A stretch of 64,000 bases of DNA, from positions 124,001-188,000 of the forward strand of contig NZ_JAWDKA010000002.1 in assembly GCF_032714615.1 (NCBI RefSeq), in the 5' to 3' direction. Source of the stretch: Methanorbis furvi. GTDB taxonomy: Archaea; Halobacteriota; Methanomicrobia; Methanomicrobiales; Methanocorpusculaceae. The notes beneath the pieces were generated by a model, which saw only the letters and a list, made by a program, of their open reading frames with translations, was not told where the DNA came from and did not search any database. The translations under genes and the position numbers were made by a program. Shown here piece after piece: positions 33,528-43,235 of the stretch. Numbering within the stretch: the stretch's first letter is position 1; each line of letters starts with the position of its first letter.

Positions 33528-35660
33528 TCACAAAAGTTTTACCGTATCATTGCGCGGCGAAATAATATCGCCCGACCGCTTGAGTTTGTCCAGAAGTTTC
33601 TCAACCTCATCTTTACCATATTTGTGCTGACTCACCATCGTATCAATCACATTATCAATCTTTGCCGAACCCGCACCCTCAGCAAGAATCTTGATCGTCT
33701 CACGAAGAATACGTGTCATGTCGCGGCTGGATTTCGTGATGCCGGTCGCAACCCGATCGATATCAATCGTGCCGGACGCAGGATCGTAGGCGACCTGCTT
33801 AAGACAGGTGTCCACGATCTTTACCACACGTTTCGCATCATCGACATCGATCTCATCAGCAAGTCTGACGCGGGCGCTCGCTTCTGCGAGCCTCACAAGT
33901 GCTTCCAGCTGACGGGCGGTAACCGGCACCGGTTTGTCGGAATCAATTGCGACGCTGCGGAGATTCTGATAGTACTGCACCAAAATCTCTTTTGCATCAT
34001 CGGTCAGCATCGGGAAACAGTTTCGTTTCGCATACGCGAGATATTTGCGGAGCAGGACAGCATCGATCTCAGGCATGACCGGAGCGAGTTCGCGTTTGAA
34101 GTACTCATCGTCAGCGCCCGGAATCGGATGCTTTTTGTGATGCATGATCTTCTCGCCTGCCATGTGGGACTTTAAGATGTGGTTTGCGATGTTTAAGTCG
34201 CGGACCGCGTCAGGTTTGTCCTTCATAATAAAGATCAGATCAAAACGCGAGAGCAGCGAAGGCGGCATGTTGACCTGCTCGGAGATGTTGGAGAACTCGT
34301 CGAACCGTCCGAGCTTCGGGTTTGCTGCGCCAAGAAGCGAGCAGCGGGTACGAAGCGTTGCGTTGATGCCGGCTTTTGCCACCGAGATGGACTGCTGTTC
34401 CATTGCTTCGTGCAGGGAGGAGCGGTCGTCCTTTTGCATCTTGTCCATTTCATCGACTGCGGCAATTCCTTTGTCGGCAAGTACGAGCGCTCCTGCTTCC
34501 AGCGTCCAGCGTCCGTCGCCGAGATCGTCTTTGACTGCAGCCGCAGTGAGACCTGCGGAGGATGCGGACTTTCCTGAGGTGTAGATGCCGCGGGGAGCGA
34601 GTTTGATGACGTAGCGAAGCAGCTGCGACTTTGCGATACCCGGGTCTCCGACAAGGAGGACGTGAATGTCTCCCCTGAGACTACTGCCGTCAGGCATCTC
34701 TTTGGCGATGCCGCCAAACATCTGGAGAGCAATTGCTTCTTTGACTTCGTCGTTTCCGTAGATGGTTGGGGCGATGGATCTGGCGATTTTTCCGTAGACA
34801 CCAGGGTCAGTCGCCATGTCTTTGATGGTCTCTTCGTCCTCTTCGCTGATGTTGACCTCTTCGAATTCTTTGATGGAGATCTCTATAGAATTACATTCAA
34901 CGAAGAGGTCAAAGACGGTGCTTTTCTGTCCTGCGGTGATTCGCTGCACACTTCTGAGAATGCCGTTGACAATCACGCGGTCGCCCGGAGATACAATTCC
35001 GCAGATGTCGTCAACGATGTCGATGTCGATGTTCTGCGGCTGTTCGCCGCCGCGGAGTCCTTCGGGTGTTTCCTGAATGCGGAGTTTCTGGGAGTCGATG
35101 AAGGTGGATCTGTTCTGGACGAGTTCGAGTTTTTTCTGGGTGCACTCTGCGTTGCCGCAGACGTCTGGTTCGGTGTAGGTGCCGTAATCCTGGGCTTTGT
35201 AGGTGAAGTGGCCTGCTGGACAGCGGAATGCGCCGATTACGAGCCGAGGACGAACTTCGGTGACGCGGCGGATGATGCCGTCGACGCTGACGAATTTGTT
35301 GATGTGTTCGGCACGGATGTCTCGAATTTGGGTTTTTCTGGGAAGGTGAATGAATCTGATGTTGATTCCTGTGATGATGTCTTCGGAGATGTCGTTTCCT
35401 TCGCGGTCTTTGCGGCTGATGAGGTGGCCGGTTCTGATTGCGTCACGGATGTCTTCGAGTGTTTTGCCGGGGCGTTCGAGCAGTTCGTCAGCAAGGATGG
35501 TTCCGGTTTTGCCGTAGCCTTCGAGGACGTCGTAGCCGATGGTGAGGGATTTGGTGTACGGGTATTCGCGGGCGAGTTTGTTTAAGTCGGTTTTGTACTT
35601 CTTTTTCAGAAATACACCCCACTCTTCAGAGCGGTCGATGATTTCGAGTTCTGCTGCCAC
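33528..35660 (-). CDS. mcm: Replicative minichromosome maintenance helicase MCM
   Basis: A 710-residue replicative helicase. The N-terminal domain includes the zinc site region CPAGHFTYK and CGNAECTQKK. The AAA+ part has Walker A GDPGIAKSQLL, Walker B AAVDEMDKM and the arginine-finger motif SRFDLIF. A winged helix (VIDTMVSQHKYGKDEVEKLL) ends the chain. The start is GTG 35660, behind a strong GGAGGGAG ribosome site. Confidence 0.96.
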   Translation of the reverse strand: MAAELEIIDRSEEWGVFLKKKYKTDLNKLAREYPYTKSLTIGYDVLEGYGKTGTILADELLERPGKTLEDIRDAIRTGHLISRKDREGNDISEDIITGINIRFIHLPRKTQIRDIRAEHINKFVSVDGIIRRVTEVRPRLVIGAFRCPAGHFTYKAQDYGTYTEPDVCGNAECTQKKLELVQNRSTFIDSQKLRIQETPEGLRGGEQPQNIDIDIVDDICGIVSPGDRVIVNGILRSVQRITAGQKSTVFDLFVECNSIEISIKEFEEVNISEEDEETIKDMATDPGVYGKIARSIAPTIYGNDEVKEAIALQMFGGIAKEMPDGSSLRGDIHVLLVGDPGIAKSQLLRYVIKLAPRGIYTSGKSASSAGLTAAAVKDDLGDGRWTLEAGALVLADKGIAAVDEMDKMQKDDRSSLHEAMEQQSISVAKAGINATLRTRCSLLGAANPKLGRFDEFSNISEQVNMPPSLLSRFDLIFIMKDKPDAVRDLNIANHILKSHMAGEKIMHHKKHPIPGADDEYFKRELAPVMPEIDAVLLRKYLAYAKRNCFPMLTDDAKEILVQYYQNLRSVAIDSDKPVPVTARQLEALVRLAEASARVRLADEIDVDDAKRVVKIVDTCLKQVAYDPASGTIDIDRVATGITKSSRDMTRILRETIKILAEGAGSAKIDNVIDTMVSQHKYGKDEVEKLLDKLKRSGDIISPRNDTVKLL

Positions 35661-35772
35661 GTTCTCCCTCCTGTTGTTTATGAGGTTTGATGCGTGAAGG
35701 ATTAAGGGTTTGGAATGTCTGGGTGTGGGGGGTACAAATGTTTATCGGAGAGTTTGTCCTAATACTTTTCAC

Positions 35773-36201
35773 ATGAAGTATGGGTTGCTGGCTGCTGTTG
35801 TTCTGTTTTTGGCAGCTGTGGTGTTGTCTGCGGGTTGTGTTGGGTTTCCTCCCGCCGAAGACCCTCTTGCCGGAGATCCTGCTCTTGGGACTTGGGTTGG
35901 AAATAGACTGATTACTAAGATTGATTCCGATACTGGTGAGAAAGTGAATATTTCCAGGAGTTGTATGATCAAGATTCGGGAGGACGGCAGATGTACTATG
36001 AGCTACAGTCATGGTGAGGGAGAAGGTCCCGGCATTTATCGTTCTTTCAGTGGGGTTGTTACTGTTTCCAAACAGGATAACTTCTATATCATTGATGCCT
36101 CTTCTGCGGGGATCTTTGTGATGACTCTTTCTGAGGATGGTTATGTGAAGATGATGACGCCCTATGGTTCGGAGCTTTATCTTCAAAGAGGCGAGGCCTG
36201 A
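35773..36201 (+). CDS. Small lipoprotein, lipocalin-like size
   Basis: A 142-residue exported protein. It has a signal helix followed by VLSAGCVGF (lipobox-like, Cys near 22). The mature part has GTWVGNRLITKI and a strand-rich remainder, similar in layout to the next lipoprotein (36447). I know no family function. ATG 35773 is chosen because the signal starts there. Confidence 0.72.
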   Translation: MKYGLLAAVVLFLAAVVLSAGCVGFPPAEDPLAGDPALGTWVGNRLITKIDSDTGEKVNISRSCMIKIREDGRCTMSYSHGEGEGPGIYRSFSGVVTVSKQDNFYIIDASSAGIFVMTLSEDGYVKMMTPYGSELYLQRGEA

Positions 36202-36217
36202 TTTTTTTTCTTTTTTT
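36202..36217 (+). terminator. T-rich terminator after the small lipoprotein
   Basis: Two T runs separated by a single C directly after the stop codon. Confidence 0.5.
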
Positions 36218-36237
36218 ATTCTGGCTCGGATTTGTAT

Positions 36238-36349
36238 AATATAAGGAAGTGTTTTTCTCTATATGTGTTTTCCGTGGTTATTCCGAGTGAGGCCAAGGAC
36301 AAGACATCCTTTTTCCTTATGCTATTTCGCACCACGGAACTCCTACTGA
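36238..36349. repeat. Dispersed intergenic repeat, family C copy
   Basis: It carries CCGTGGTTATTCCGAGTGAG, GCCAAGGACAAGAC and CACCACGGAACTCCTA. The CCTTATGCTATTTCGCACC end is the reverse complement of the GCGATGTGAAATAGCATAAG end at 1427 with small changes. The inner ends pair as ATAAGGAA/TTCCTTAT. Confidence 0.6.
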
Positions 36350-36446
36350 AAAAAATTTCTAAAAATTTTCGTTCCGGCATCTGTTATGTTCCAAGCGGAA
36401 CAGTTTGTACTTACCATTATACGTTTTGAAGGAGTATGATATTTCT

Positions 36447-37295
36447 ATGAAATGGTTCATTGTACCTGTTGCTGTTATTCTTACAGCTCTGCTGCTGACA
36501 GCCGGATGTATCGGGACTGATACTCCCGTACAACAATCGTTATCAGAAAAACCTCTTGGCACTTGGGTAGTGATGCTCACTTCCGAAACAGTAAACTGCA
36601 CTGAGAGATATGACAGCTATGAACTGAGACTTTGGGAGAATGAGTCCGGCACCGTGATATATTCCCATACGGAAAAAGTGAATAACCAGACATCTACCAC
36701 CACGCATCAGATGGAAGGACCAGTCATTAAAAACGAAAATGCCTACACCATTGTCACTGAAAATGACGGTAACTTTACGCTGACATTCTCCACAGATACC
36801 AATTACTGGGGACCAGAGATTCTGACTCTGCCGGATGGAACAGAAGTAACGAATGAATTAATCTACACCGTGTACGAAACCTCCAGCATCGACAGTGCGC
36901 CAAGCAGCACATGGGACTCGCCCAAAGAACCGGTCGGACTCTGGACAACAACCCTTCCCTCAAAAATTGTGAACGGAACAGAAGTTGTAGTTAATTACTC
37001 CCTGCTGTTCCTTGGAAACGACACTGCCGCCGTAACCTATGAAGAAACACAGTTCAATCATGAAGAAACAGAGTTCTATAATTATCAGACAACAACCCTT
37101 CTCCTTACAGAAGAAGGAACAATGACCAATGAAGGAAATAATTACACCATTACCACCGACAATCTCGGTAACTTTACCATGATCTGTTCCTTCACCGAAG
37201 ACGGAGTATGGGAAGCGGGACCCGTGGTTTTACCGGATGGAACACTAATTGCAGACTACTGGCATTTGATCACCTACGACAACATCTACACCTGA
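36447..37295 (+). CDS. Lipoprotein with duplicated GTW-type domain
   Basis: A 282-residue exported lipoprotein. The lipobox-like LLLTAGCIG puts Cys near 20. Two similar halves follow: LGTWVVMLTSETVNCTERYD with DGNFTLTFS, LPDGTEV and TVYETS, then GLWTTTLPSKIVNGTEVVV with LGNFTMICS, LPDGTLI and ITYDNI. Each half resembles the single domain of 35773. Many N-x-T/S sites suggest a glycosylated surface protein. Function unknown. Confidence 0.72.
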   Translation: MKWFIVPVAVILTALLLTAGCIGTDTPVQQSLSEKPLGTWVVMLTSETVNCTERYDSYELRLWENESGTVIYSHTEKVNNQTSTTTHQMEGPVIKNENAYTIVTENDGNFTLTFSTDTNYWGPEILTLPDGTEVTNELIYTVYETSSIDSAPSSTWDSPKEPVGLWTTTLPSKIVNGTEVVVNYSLLFLGNDTAAVTYEETQFNHEETEFYNYQTTTLLLTEEGTMTNEGNNYTITTDNLGNFTMICSFTEDGVWEAGPVVLPDGTLIADYWHLITYDNIYT

Positions 37296-37433
37296 ATCAC
37301 TCACCCCCAATAAGAGGAAAATAATCTTCTCTTATCTCTTTTCTCACCCTCATTACACATCTATAAATTCCCGCAAACCAAAATAGTACCTGTAAATTGA
37401 GGCTGGATTTATCTCCCGCCTCTGGTGAAAAAC

Positions 37434-38996
37434 ATGAAAAACGATGACTCTACCGTATCCACAGGATACCAGTCGGATCGTGTCTATATCTTTGACACAA
37501 CGCTCCGTGACGGCGAACAATCTCCCGGCGCAACCATGACCCTACAGGAGAAGGTGCGTCTCGCCCGTCAGCTTGAGCTACTCGGCGTAGATATCATCGA
37601 AGCAGGATTCCCTGCCGCAAGCCCGGGCGACTTCGAAGCAGTCCGTGCAGTCTCAGAAACGGTCACCAACTGTCAGGTCGCAGGACTCTGCCGAGCGGTT
37701 GCCGCAGACATCGACCGTGCATGGGAAGCCCTCAAACATGCAGCCAACCCGCGAATCCATGTATTTCTCGCAACCAGCCCGATCCACATGGAACACAAAC
37801 TCAGGAAAACCCCTGACCAAGTTCTTGAAATGGCAGAAAAAGCCGTTCGGCACGCAGCATCCCTCACCAAAAACGTCGAATTCTCCGCAGAAGACGCATC
37901 CCGCAGTGAACTCCCGTTCCTTGCAAAAGTCGTTGAAACCGTTATTGACGCAGGAGCCACAACCGTCAACATCCCTGACACGGTAGGGTACATCCAGCCC
38001 GGAGAGTACGCAAACATCATCCGCTACCTCGCCGAAAACGTCAAAAATATCAACAAAGCAGTAATCTCCGTTCACTGCCATGACGACCTCGGCCTTGCCG
38101 TTGCAAACAGCCTTGCCGCAGTAAAAGCAGGCGCCCGCCAGATCGAATGCACCATCAACGGCATCGGTGAACGTGCAGGAAATACCGCAATGGACGAAGC
38201 AGTCATGAACCTCAACGTCCGCAGCGACTACTACCAGTGCAACTGCGGCATCATCACCGAACAACTCTATCCAACCGCACGAACCCTTTCCCACATCATC
38301 GGAATGCCAATCCCTGCAAACAAAGCAATTGTCGGTGCCAACGCATTCGCCCACGAATCCGGCATTCATCAGGACGGCGTCCTCAAATGCCGCGAAACAT
38401 ACGAGATCATGGACGCAGCATCCATAGGAAAAACCGGCAACGACATGGTCTTAGGCAAACACTCAGGCCGTCACGCAATCAAAGCCAAAGTCGAAGAACT
38501 CGGCTACACCTTAAACGACGACCAGATAACAATCGTCTCAGACGCAGTCAAAAAACTCGCAGACATCAAAAAAGAGATCTTCTCCGAAGACGTCGAAGCA
38601 ATCGTCCTTGAAGAAATCTTCAGAATGCCTGACAAGTTCAAACTCAAATACCTCCAGGTCCACGCAGGCAACGGCCCCATCCCCCCGAACGCCAGCGTCA
38701 TCATGGAAGTAAACGGCGAAGACAAACAGCTGCACAACTTCGGCGTAGGACCAATCGACGCCGTCTTCAACACAATTGGCACCATCTCAGGATGCAAACC
38801 TGACCTCGAACAGTTCTCAGTAAACGCAATTACTGGCGGAACCGATGCACAGGGAGAAGTAACCGTTCGGCTGCGGAGAAACAACTACACCGCAATCGGC
38901 AGAGGAGCAGACCCTGACATTCTCGTTGCCGCAGGAAAAGCCTATGTGAACGCACTCAACCGCCTCGCCAAAAAAGTGGAGGAAAACCATGCATAG
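37434..38996 (+). CDS. leuA: 2-Isopropylmalate synthase LeuA
   Basis: A 520-residue enzyme that joins acetyl-CoA to 2-ketoisovalerate, the first leucine step. FDTTLRDGEQSPG, SAEDASRSE, NIPDTVGY, HCHDDLGLAVANS and GIGERAGNTAMDE are the catalytic blocks. The C-terminal LeuA_dimer domain (residues about 395-515) is where leucine inhibits. Homocitrate synthase is an alternative, but the leuCDB genes follow at once. ATG 37434 sits 7 bp after GGTG; GTG 37425 is possible. Confidence 0.92.
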   Translation: MKNDDSTVSTGYQSDRVYIFDTTLRDGEQSPGATMTLQEKVRLARQLELLGVDIIEAGFPAASPGDFEAVRAVSETVTNCQVAGLCRAVAADIDRAWEALKHAANPRIHVFLATSPIHMEHKLRKTPDQVLEMAEKAVRHAASLTKNVEFSAEDASRSELPFLAKVVETVIDAGATTVNIPDTVGYIQPGEYANIIRYLAENVKNINKAVISVHCHDDLGLAVANSLAAVKAGARQIECTINGIGERAGNTAMDEAVMNLNVRSDYYQCNCGIITEQLYPTARTLSHIIGMPIPANKAIVGANAFAHESGIHQDGVLKCRETYEIMDAASIGKTGNDMVLGKHSGRHAIKAKVEELGYTLNDDQITIVSDAVKKLADIKKEIFSEDVEAIVLEEIFRMPDKFKLKYLQVHAGNGPIPPNASVIMEVNGEDKQLHNFGVGPIDAVFNTIGTISGCKPDLEQFSVNAITGGTDAQGEVTVRLRRNNYTAIGRGADPDILVAAGKAYVNALNRLAKKVEENHA

Positions 38997-40245
38997 AACC
39001 ATCGCAGAAAAAATTCTTCAGTCCAAAACCGACCAGAAGATCACCGGTTCCGGCCAGATCGTCAGATGCAAACTCTCGCTCGTTCTTGCAAATGACATCA
39101 CTGCCCCCCTGGCAATCAAATCTTTCCGGGAAATGGGAGCAAACAAAGTCTTTGACAAAGACAAAGTCGTCTTTGTCTGCGACCACTTCACCCCGAACAA
39201 AGACATCGACTCAGCCGAACAGGTCAGCGTGACCCGCAGTTTCGCTCAGGAGATGGGAATTACCCACTACTATGAAGGAGGCAACTGCGGAATTGAGCAT
39301 GCCCTCCTTCCCGAAGAGGGACTTGTTGGTCCCTGGGACCTTGTTATCGGAGCTGACAGTCATACCTGTACGTATGGCGGTATCGGCGCATTCTCAACAG
39401 GAATGGGTTCAACCGATATCGCAGCCGGCATGGTTCTTGGTGAGAACTGGTTCAAAGTTCCGCCAAGCATCAAAGTTGATCTCCACGGCAAAATGGGAAA
39501 GTACGTACAAGGCAAAGACGTAATCCTGAAACTTATCGGAACAATCGGCGTGTCCGGCGCTCTCTACAAGGCTCTTGAGTTTGGCGGATCCGGCGTTGAC
39601 AAGATGTCGATCGAAAGCCGTCTCACAATTGCCAACATGGCAATCGAAGCAGGTGCAAAAGCAGGACTCTTCCCAGCCGACAAGAAGACGCTGAAGTACA
39701 CCCGCAAAGCCGGACGCAGTGATGAGGAGATCAAGCCTGACAAGTTTGCGATGTACGAGTCAGAGATTGATATGGAGATCAAAGGGATGGCTCCACAGGT
39801 AGCTCTCCCGCACCTGCCGGAGAATGTGAAAGGAGTCGACGAGGTCGGCGAGCTGGAAATTCACCAAGCGGTTATCGGCAGCTGCACAAACGGAAGAATC
39901 GAGGATATGCGCCAGGCAGCAGATATTCTCCGCGGCAGAAAGGTGGACAAACATGTCCGCTGCATTATCATTCCGGCAACTCCCCGCGTATGGCGCGACT
40001 GCGTGCACGAAGGGCTGATGCAGGTGTTTATCGATGCGGGAGCGATCATCTCCCCGCCAACCTGTGGCCCTTGTCTGGGCGGTCACATGGGAATTCTCGC
40101 CAAAGGCGAACGGGCAATCTCCACAACGAACCGCAACTTCCGCGGCAGGATGGGATCGCTTGATTCAGAAGTTATTCTGTCCAATCCTGCGGTTGCCGCG
40201 GCATCTGCTGTTACCGGTCGGGTTACTGATCCAAGGAGTCTGTAA
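38989..40245 (+). CDS. leuC: 3-Isopropylmalate dehydratase large subunit LeuC
   Basis: A 418-residue aconitase-type subunit that isomerises isopropylmalate with Leu[21 protein letters not shown] gives one cluster Cys, with [11 protein letters not shown] and [12 protein letters not shown] supplying the rest of the 4Fe-4S site. It overlaps leuA by 8 bp and has a GGAGG ribosome site inside leuA. Confidence 0.94.
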   Translation: MHRTIAEKILQSKTDQKITGSGQIVRCKLSLVLANDITAPLAIKSFREMGANKVFDKDKVVFVCDHFTPNKDIDSAEQVSVTRSFAQEMGITHYYEGGNCGIEHALLPEEGLVGPWDLVIGADSHTCTYGGIGAFSTGMGSTDIAAGMVLGENWFKVPPSIKVDLHGKMGKYVQGKDVILKLIGTIGVSGALYKALEFGGSGVDKMSIESRLTIANMAIEAGAKAGLFPADKKTLKYTRKAGRSDEEIKPDKFAMYESEIDMEIKGMAPQVALPHLPENVKGVDEVGELEIHQAVIGSCTNGRIEDMRQAADILRGRKVDKHVRCIIIPATPRVWRDCVHEGLMQVFIDAGAIISPPTCGPCLGGHMGILAKGERAISTTNRNFRGRMGSLDSEVILSNPAVAAASAVTGRVTDPRSL

Positions 40246-40247
40246 AA

Positions 40248-40742
40248 ATGGAGTATAAAGGTAAAGCCCACGTTGTCGGGGAAAATATTGATACGGATGC
40301 AATTATTCCGGCACGATTCTTGGTAACTACTGACGAGGCAGAGCTCGGCAGACACTGCATGTCCGGCCTTGAAGAGAACTGGGTCTCCCGCGTCTCGAAG
40401 GGAGATATTATGGTTGCCGGCGAGAACTTCGGCTGCGGTTCGTCCCGCGAACATGCGCCTGTCGCAATTAAGGGTGCGGGCATTCCGGTTGTGATCGCCC
40501 ACAGTTTTGCGAGAATTTTCTACCGCAATGCGTTCAATACCGGACTGATTCTGCTTGAGGTCGGTGATGAGTATCAGAAGATCTCTGATGGCGAGATGCT
40601 GACTGTTGATACTGAGAAGGGAACGATCACAACAGCAGAAGGCGTTGTTATCTCCTGTTCTCCGGTTCCTTCGTTTATGCAGGAGATTTTGGATGCCGGC
40701 GGGCTTGTTGGGTATGTGAGAAAACAGATCGGGGCTGAGTAA
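40248..40742 (+). CDS. leuD: 3-Isopropylmalate dehydratase small subunit LeuD
   Basis: A 164-residue swivel domain that completes the isomerase active site. [17 protein letters not shown] and [21 protein letters not shown] are the family motifs. It starts two bases after the leuC stop. Confidence 0.94.
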   Translation: MEYKGKAHVVGENIDTDAIIPARFLVTTDEAELGRHCMSGLEENWVSRVSKGDIMVAGENFGCGSSREHAPVAIKGAGIPVVIAHSFARIFYRNAFNTGLILLEVGDEYQKISDGEMLTVDTEKGTITTAEGVVISCSPVPSFMQEILDAGGLVGYVRKQIGAE

Positions 40743-40743
40743 G

Positions 40744-41823
40744 GTGGGAAGCTACAAAATTGCGGTTCTGCCGGGCGATGGTATCGGTCCTGAGGTTGTT
40801 GCTGAGGCGGTGAAGGTTCTTTCAATCGTTGGCAAAAAGTTCCATCACTCGTTTGATCTGCGGTATGCGGACTTTGGCGGTGCGGCGATTGATTCGTCGG
40901 GCGTTCCGTTCCCTCCGGCCACGCAGGATGTCTGCATGAGTTCAGACGCGGTTCTTTTTGGTGCGGTTGGCGGACCGAAATGGGATACGCTTGATCCTGC
41001 CATCCGTCCTGAGAAGGGACTTCTTGCGCTGCGAAAAGCTGCCGGAGCGTTTGCGAACCTGCGTCCTGCGAAGTTGTTTTCCGAACTTGCGGATGCATGT
41101 TATCTGCGGCCTGATATTGTGGCGAACGGGATTGATATTCTGGTTGTCCGCGAGCTTATCGGGGATGTTTACTTCGGTGAGCCGTCAGGGATTGAGGTTC
41201 GTGACGGCGAGCGGGTCGGTTTTTCGAATATGATTTATGCGGAACATGAGATCCGCCGTGTGGCTGAGGTCGCGTTTGAGACGGCGATGAAGCGAGGCAA
41301 GCGGTTGTGTTCGGTTGATAAGGCGAATGTGCTGGCGGTGTCACGGCTCTGGCGCGAGGTGGTGACAGAAGTTGCCAAAGGGTATCCGGAAGTGGAGCTG
41401 TCCCATATGTATGTAGATAATGCGGCGATGCAGCTGGTGAGAAATCCTGCGGCGTTTGATGTGATTGTGACCGGCAATCTGTTCGGCGATATTTTGTCGG
41501 ATGAGGCTGCGGCAATTACGGGGTCGATTGGTATGCTGCCGTCTGCGTCGGTTGGGGGAGCAAATACTCCGGGTCTTTACGAACCGGTTCACGGTTCTGC
41601 TCCTGATATTGCGGGGCAGAATCTTGCAAATCCGGTTGCAACGATTCTGTCTCTTGCGATGCTTCTGCGGTATTCGCTGAATCTTTCAGCGGAGGCTGAT
41701 GCGGTTGAGGCTGCGGTTGCTGCGGTTCTGGCTGCGGGTTACCGGACAGGGGATATCTACCGCGATGGAATGAAGCGTGTCGGCTGCACTGAGATGGGGC
41801 AGCTGATCGCAGACCGCGTGTGA
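40744..41823 (+). CDS. leuB: 3-Isopropylmalate dehydrogenase LeuB
   Basis: A 359-residue NAD-dependent enzyme that oxidises and decarboxylates 3-isopropylmalate. [49 protein letters not shown] and [23 protein letters not shown] are typical. The start is GTG 40744, one base after the leuD stop. It closes the leuACDB operon, a complete path from ketoisovalerate to ketoisocaproate. Confidence 0.93.
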   Translation: MGSYKIAVLPGDGIGPEVVAEAVKVLSIVGKKFHHSFDLRYADFGGAAIDSSGVPFPPATQDVCMSSDAVLFGAVGGPKWDTLDPAIRPEKGLLALRKAAGAFANLRPAKLFSELADACYLRPDIVANGIDILVVRELIGDVYFGEPSGIEVRDGERVGFSNMIYAEHEIRRVAEVAFETAMKRGKRLCSVDKANVLAVSRLWREVVTEVAKGYPEVELSHMYVDNAAMQLVRNPAAFDVIVTGNLFGDILSDEAAAITGSIGMLPSASVGGANTPGLYEPVHGSAPDIAGQNLANPVATILSLAMLLRYSLNLSAEADAVEAAVAAVLAAGYRTGDIYRDGMKRVGCTEMGQLIADRV

Positions 41824-41824
41824 T

Positions 41825-41841
41825 ATTTTTTTCTTTTTTTT
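41825..41841 (+). terminator. T-rich terminator of the leu operon
   Basis: Long T runs broken by single C or G bases start two bases after the leuB stop. They overlap the start of the convergent ATPase gene's 3' side. Confidence 0.5.
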
Positions 41842-41843
41842 GT

Positions 41844-43136
41844 TTACTCTGTGAGCAGCCATCTCCAGAGCGGAATGGCTGTGATTTCATCATCCAGCTG
41901 AAGAGAGAGATCCTCAGTAAGCAAAATCTTTCTGACCGCAACATCTGGATGTAGCTTGACAAACTCAGCAAATCCTTTCAGTTCCCGTTCAGGAATATCG
42001 CTGGTATAGCAAACGTTCAGAAGGGTCAACGGATCTCCTGACTTTTGCACGACAAAATCAATCTCGTTTGTCTCCTTCCAGTATTTTGGCGTGTATCCTC
42101 TCCGCAGCAGTTCAATACAGACGAGATTTTCCACCAGTCTTCCGGTATCCTGAGAAAAGACAAAACCCGCGGCAGAACGGAGACCGTTATCGGCAAGATA
42201 CATCTTTCTTGGAGCGACCAGTTGTTTTTTGTAGGAGAAAGAAAACTTTGTCGCGGTGTACAACAGATATCCGTCCTCGGCATACGACAGATAATCCTGA
42301 ACGCGGGCAGGATCTGTTTTGAAAGTTTGTGCAAGACTACGGAATGTTTGCGGCACGGCAATATTGGTAATAACATAGCTCAGGAGTTCCTGCATCAGAC
42401 TCTGGTTCCTGACATCATGCGAAGCAATGATGTCACGGTACAGGATGCTGTCATAGTACGCTTTCAGATAATCACGTCGGATTTCATCCTGTTCAATATG
42501 CACGATTGCAGGAAACCCGCCGTTTCGCAAGTAAGTATTGAGGTGCCCAATGAGTTCATACTTTTTTGTCAGGAGATTAATCTCATTGTTAGGAGGAACT
42601 GTTCCTATAAACGTCAGATACTCGCAAAAACTTAACGGATAGACACGGACTGGGAGATATCTGCCGGTCAAATGTGTTCCGGACTGGGATTCAAGGATGT
42701 GGGAGGTTGAACCGGAGATGATAATGCGGTATCTGCCGGTATCATACAAATTTTTCAGAACCCGAGGAAAATCGGGAACATCCTGTACTTCATCGAAGAA
42801 AAGCCAGAGATCCGTCGTGGTCCCGACAAGTTTCTGATATGTGTCCAGTACGGTATTGATCGGATCGGAAAGATTACGAATCGCATTATTGTCACAGGAA
42901 AGGAAGAGGATGTGACTGGGATTGACGGACTCGTGCTCGATCAGATGTTGGATGGTCTGATACATCAGCGTGGTTTTGCCGGATCTCCTAACACCACCGA
43001 TGATAACTATTTCCCGGATGTTTTTGAGATAGCCAAGAATTTTGTCAAGATATACTCTGCGAAGAATGCCGGAATCCGGTTTGGTTCCGACCCACCAGGG
43101 ATTCTGCATCGCCAGGTACTGCACAAGCTCTTCCAT
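41844..43136 (-). CDS. AAA ATPase with DUF4143 domain, second copy
   Basis: A 430-residue P-loop ATPase related in layout to 15674-16897. Walker A is GGVRRSGKTTLM, Walker B is LWLFFDEVQDV, and IISGSTSHILESQ follows. The C-terminal DUF4143 part has LRNGGFPAI and a nuclease-like WKETNEIDFVVQ. The family role is unsettled. A TATA-like TTATATC (minus strand, near 43168) lies about 30 bases before the ATG, with paired operators above it. Confidence 0.88.
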   Translation of the reverse strand: MEELVQYLAMQNPWWVGTKPDSGILRRVYLDKILGYLKNIREIVIIGGVRRSGKTTLMYQTIQHLIEHESVNPSHILFLSCDNNAIRNLSDPINTVLDTYQKLVGTTTDLWLFFDEVQDVPDFPRVLKNLYDTGRYRIIISGSTSHILESQSGTHLTGRYLPVRVYPLSFCEYLTFIGTVPPNNEINLLTKKYELIGHLNTYLRNGGFPAIVHIEQDEIRRDYLKAYYDSILYRDIIASHDVRNQSLMQELLSYVITNIAVPQTFRSLAQTFKTDPARVQDYLSYAEDGYLLYTATKFSFSYKKQLVAPRKMYLADNGLRSAAGFVFSQDTGRLVENLVCIELLRRGYTPKYWKETNEIDFVVQKSGDPLTLLNVCYTSDIPERELKGFAEFVKLHPDVAVRKILLTEDLSLQLDDEITAIPLWRWLLTE

Positions 43137-43179
43137 CGTATGCTATTCTTTGTCTACAATCCTGATATAATTTTGCAAA

Positions 43180-43235
43180 GTGATAGTGTATATACCATCA
43201 CATTTCACAAAAAGTGATAGTGTATGTACCATCAC
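43180..43235. promoter_or_regulatory. Paired 22-bp operator-like repeats before the DUF4143 ATPase
   Basis: The copies 43180-43201 and 43214-43235 differ at one base. Each is nearly palindromic, with ends GTGATAGTGTA and TACCATCAC. Their starts are 34 bp apart. They lie just upstream of the ATPase TATA box. The second copy covers the hef stop codon. Confidence 0.7.

Noticed and set aside
34662-35585. A 307-codon open frame on the plus strand inside mcm
   Set aside because: It mirrors the GC-biased third positions of mcm and has low-complexity Asp/Val/Phe content; no start signal or homology.
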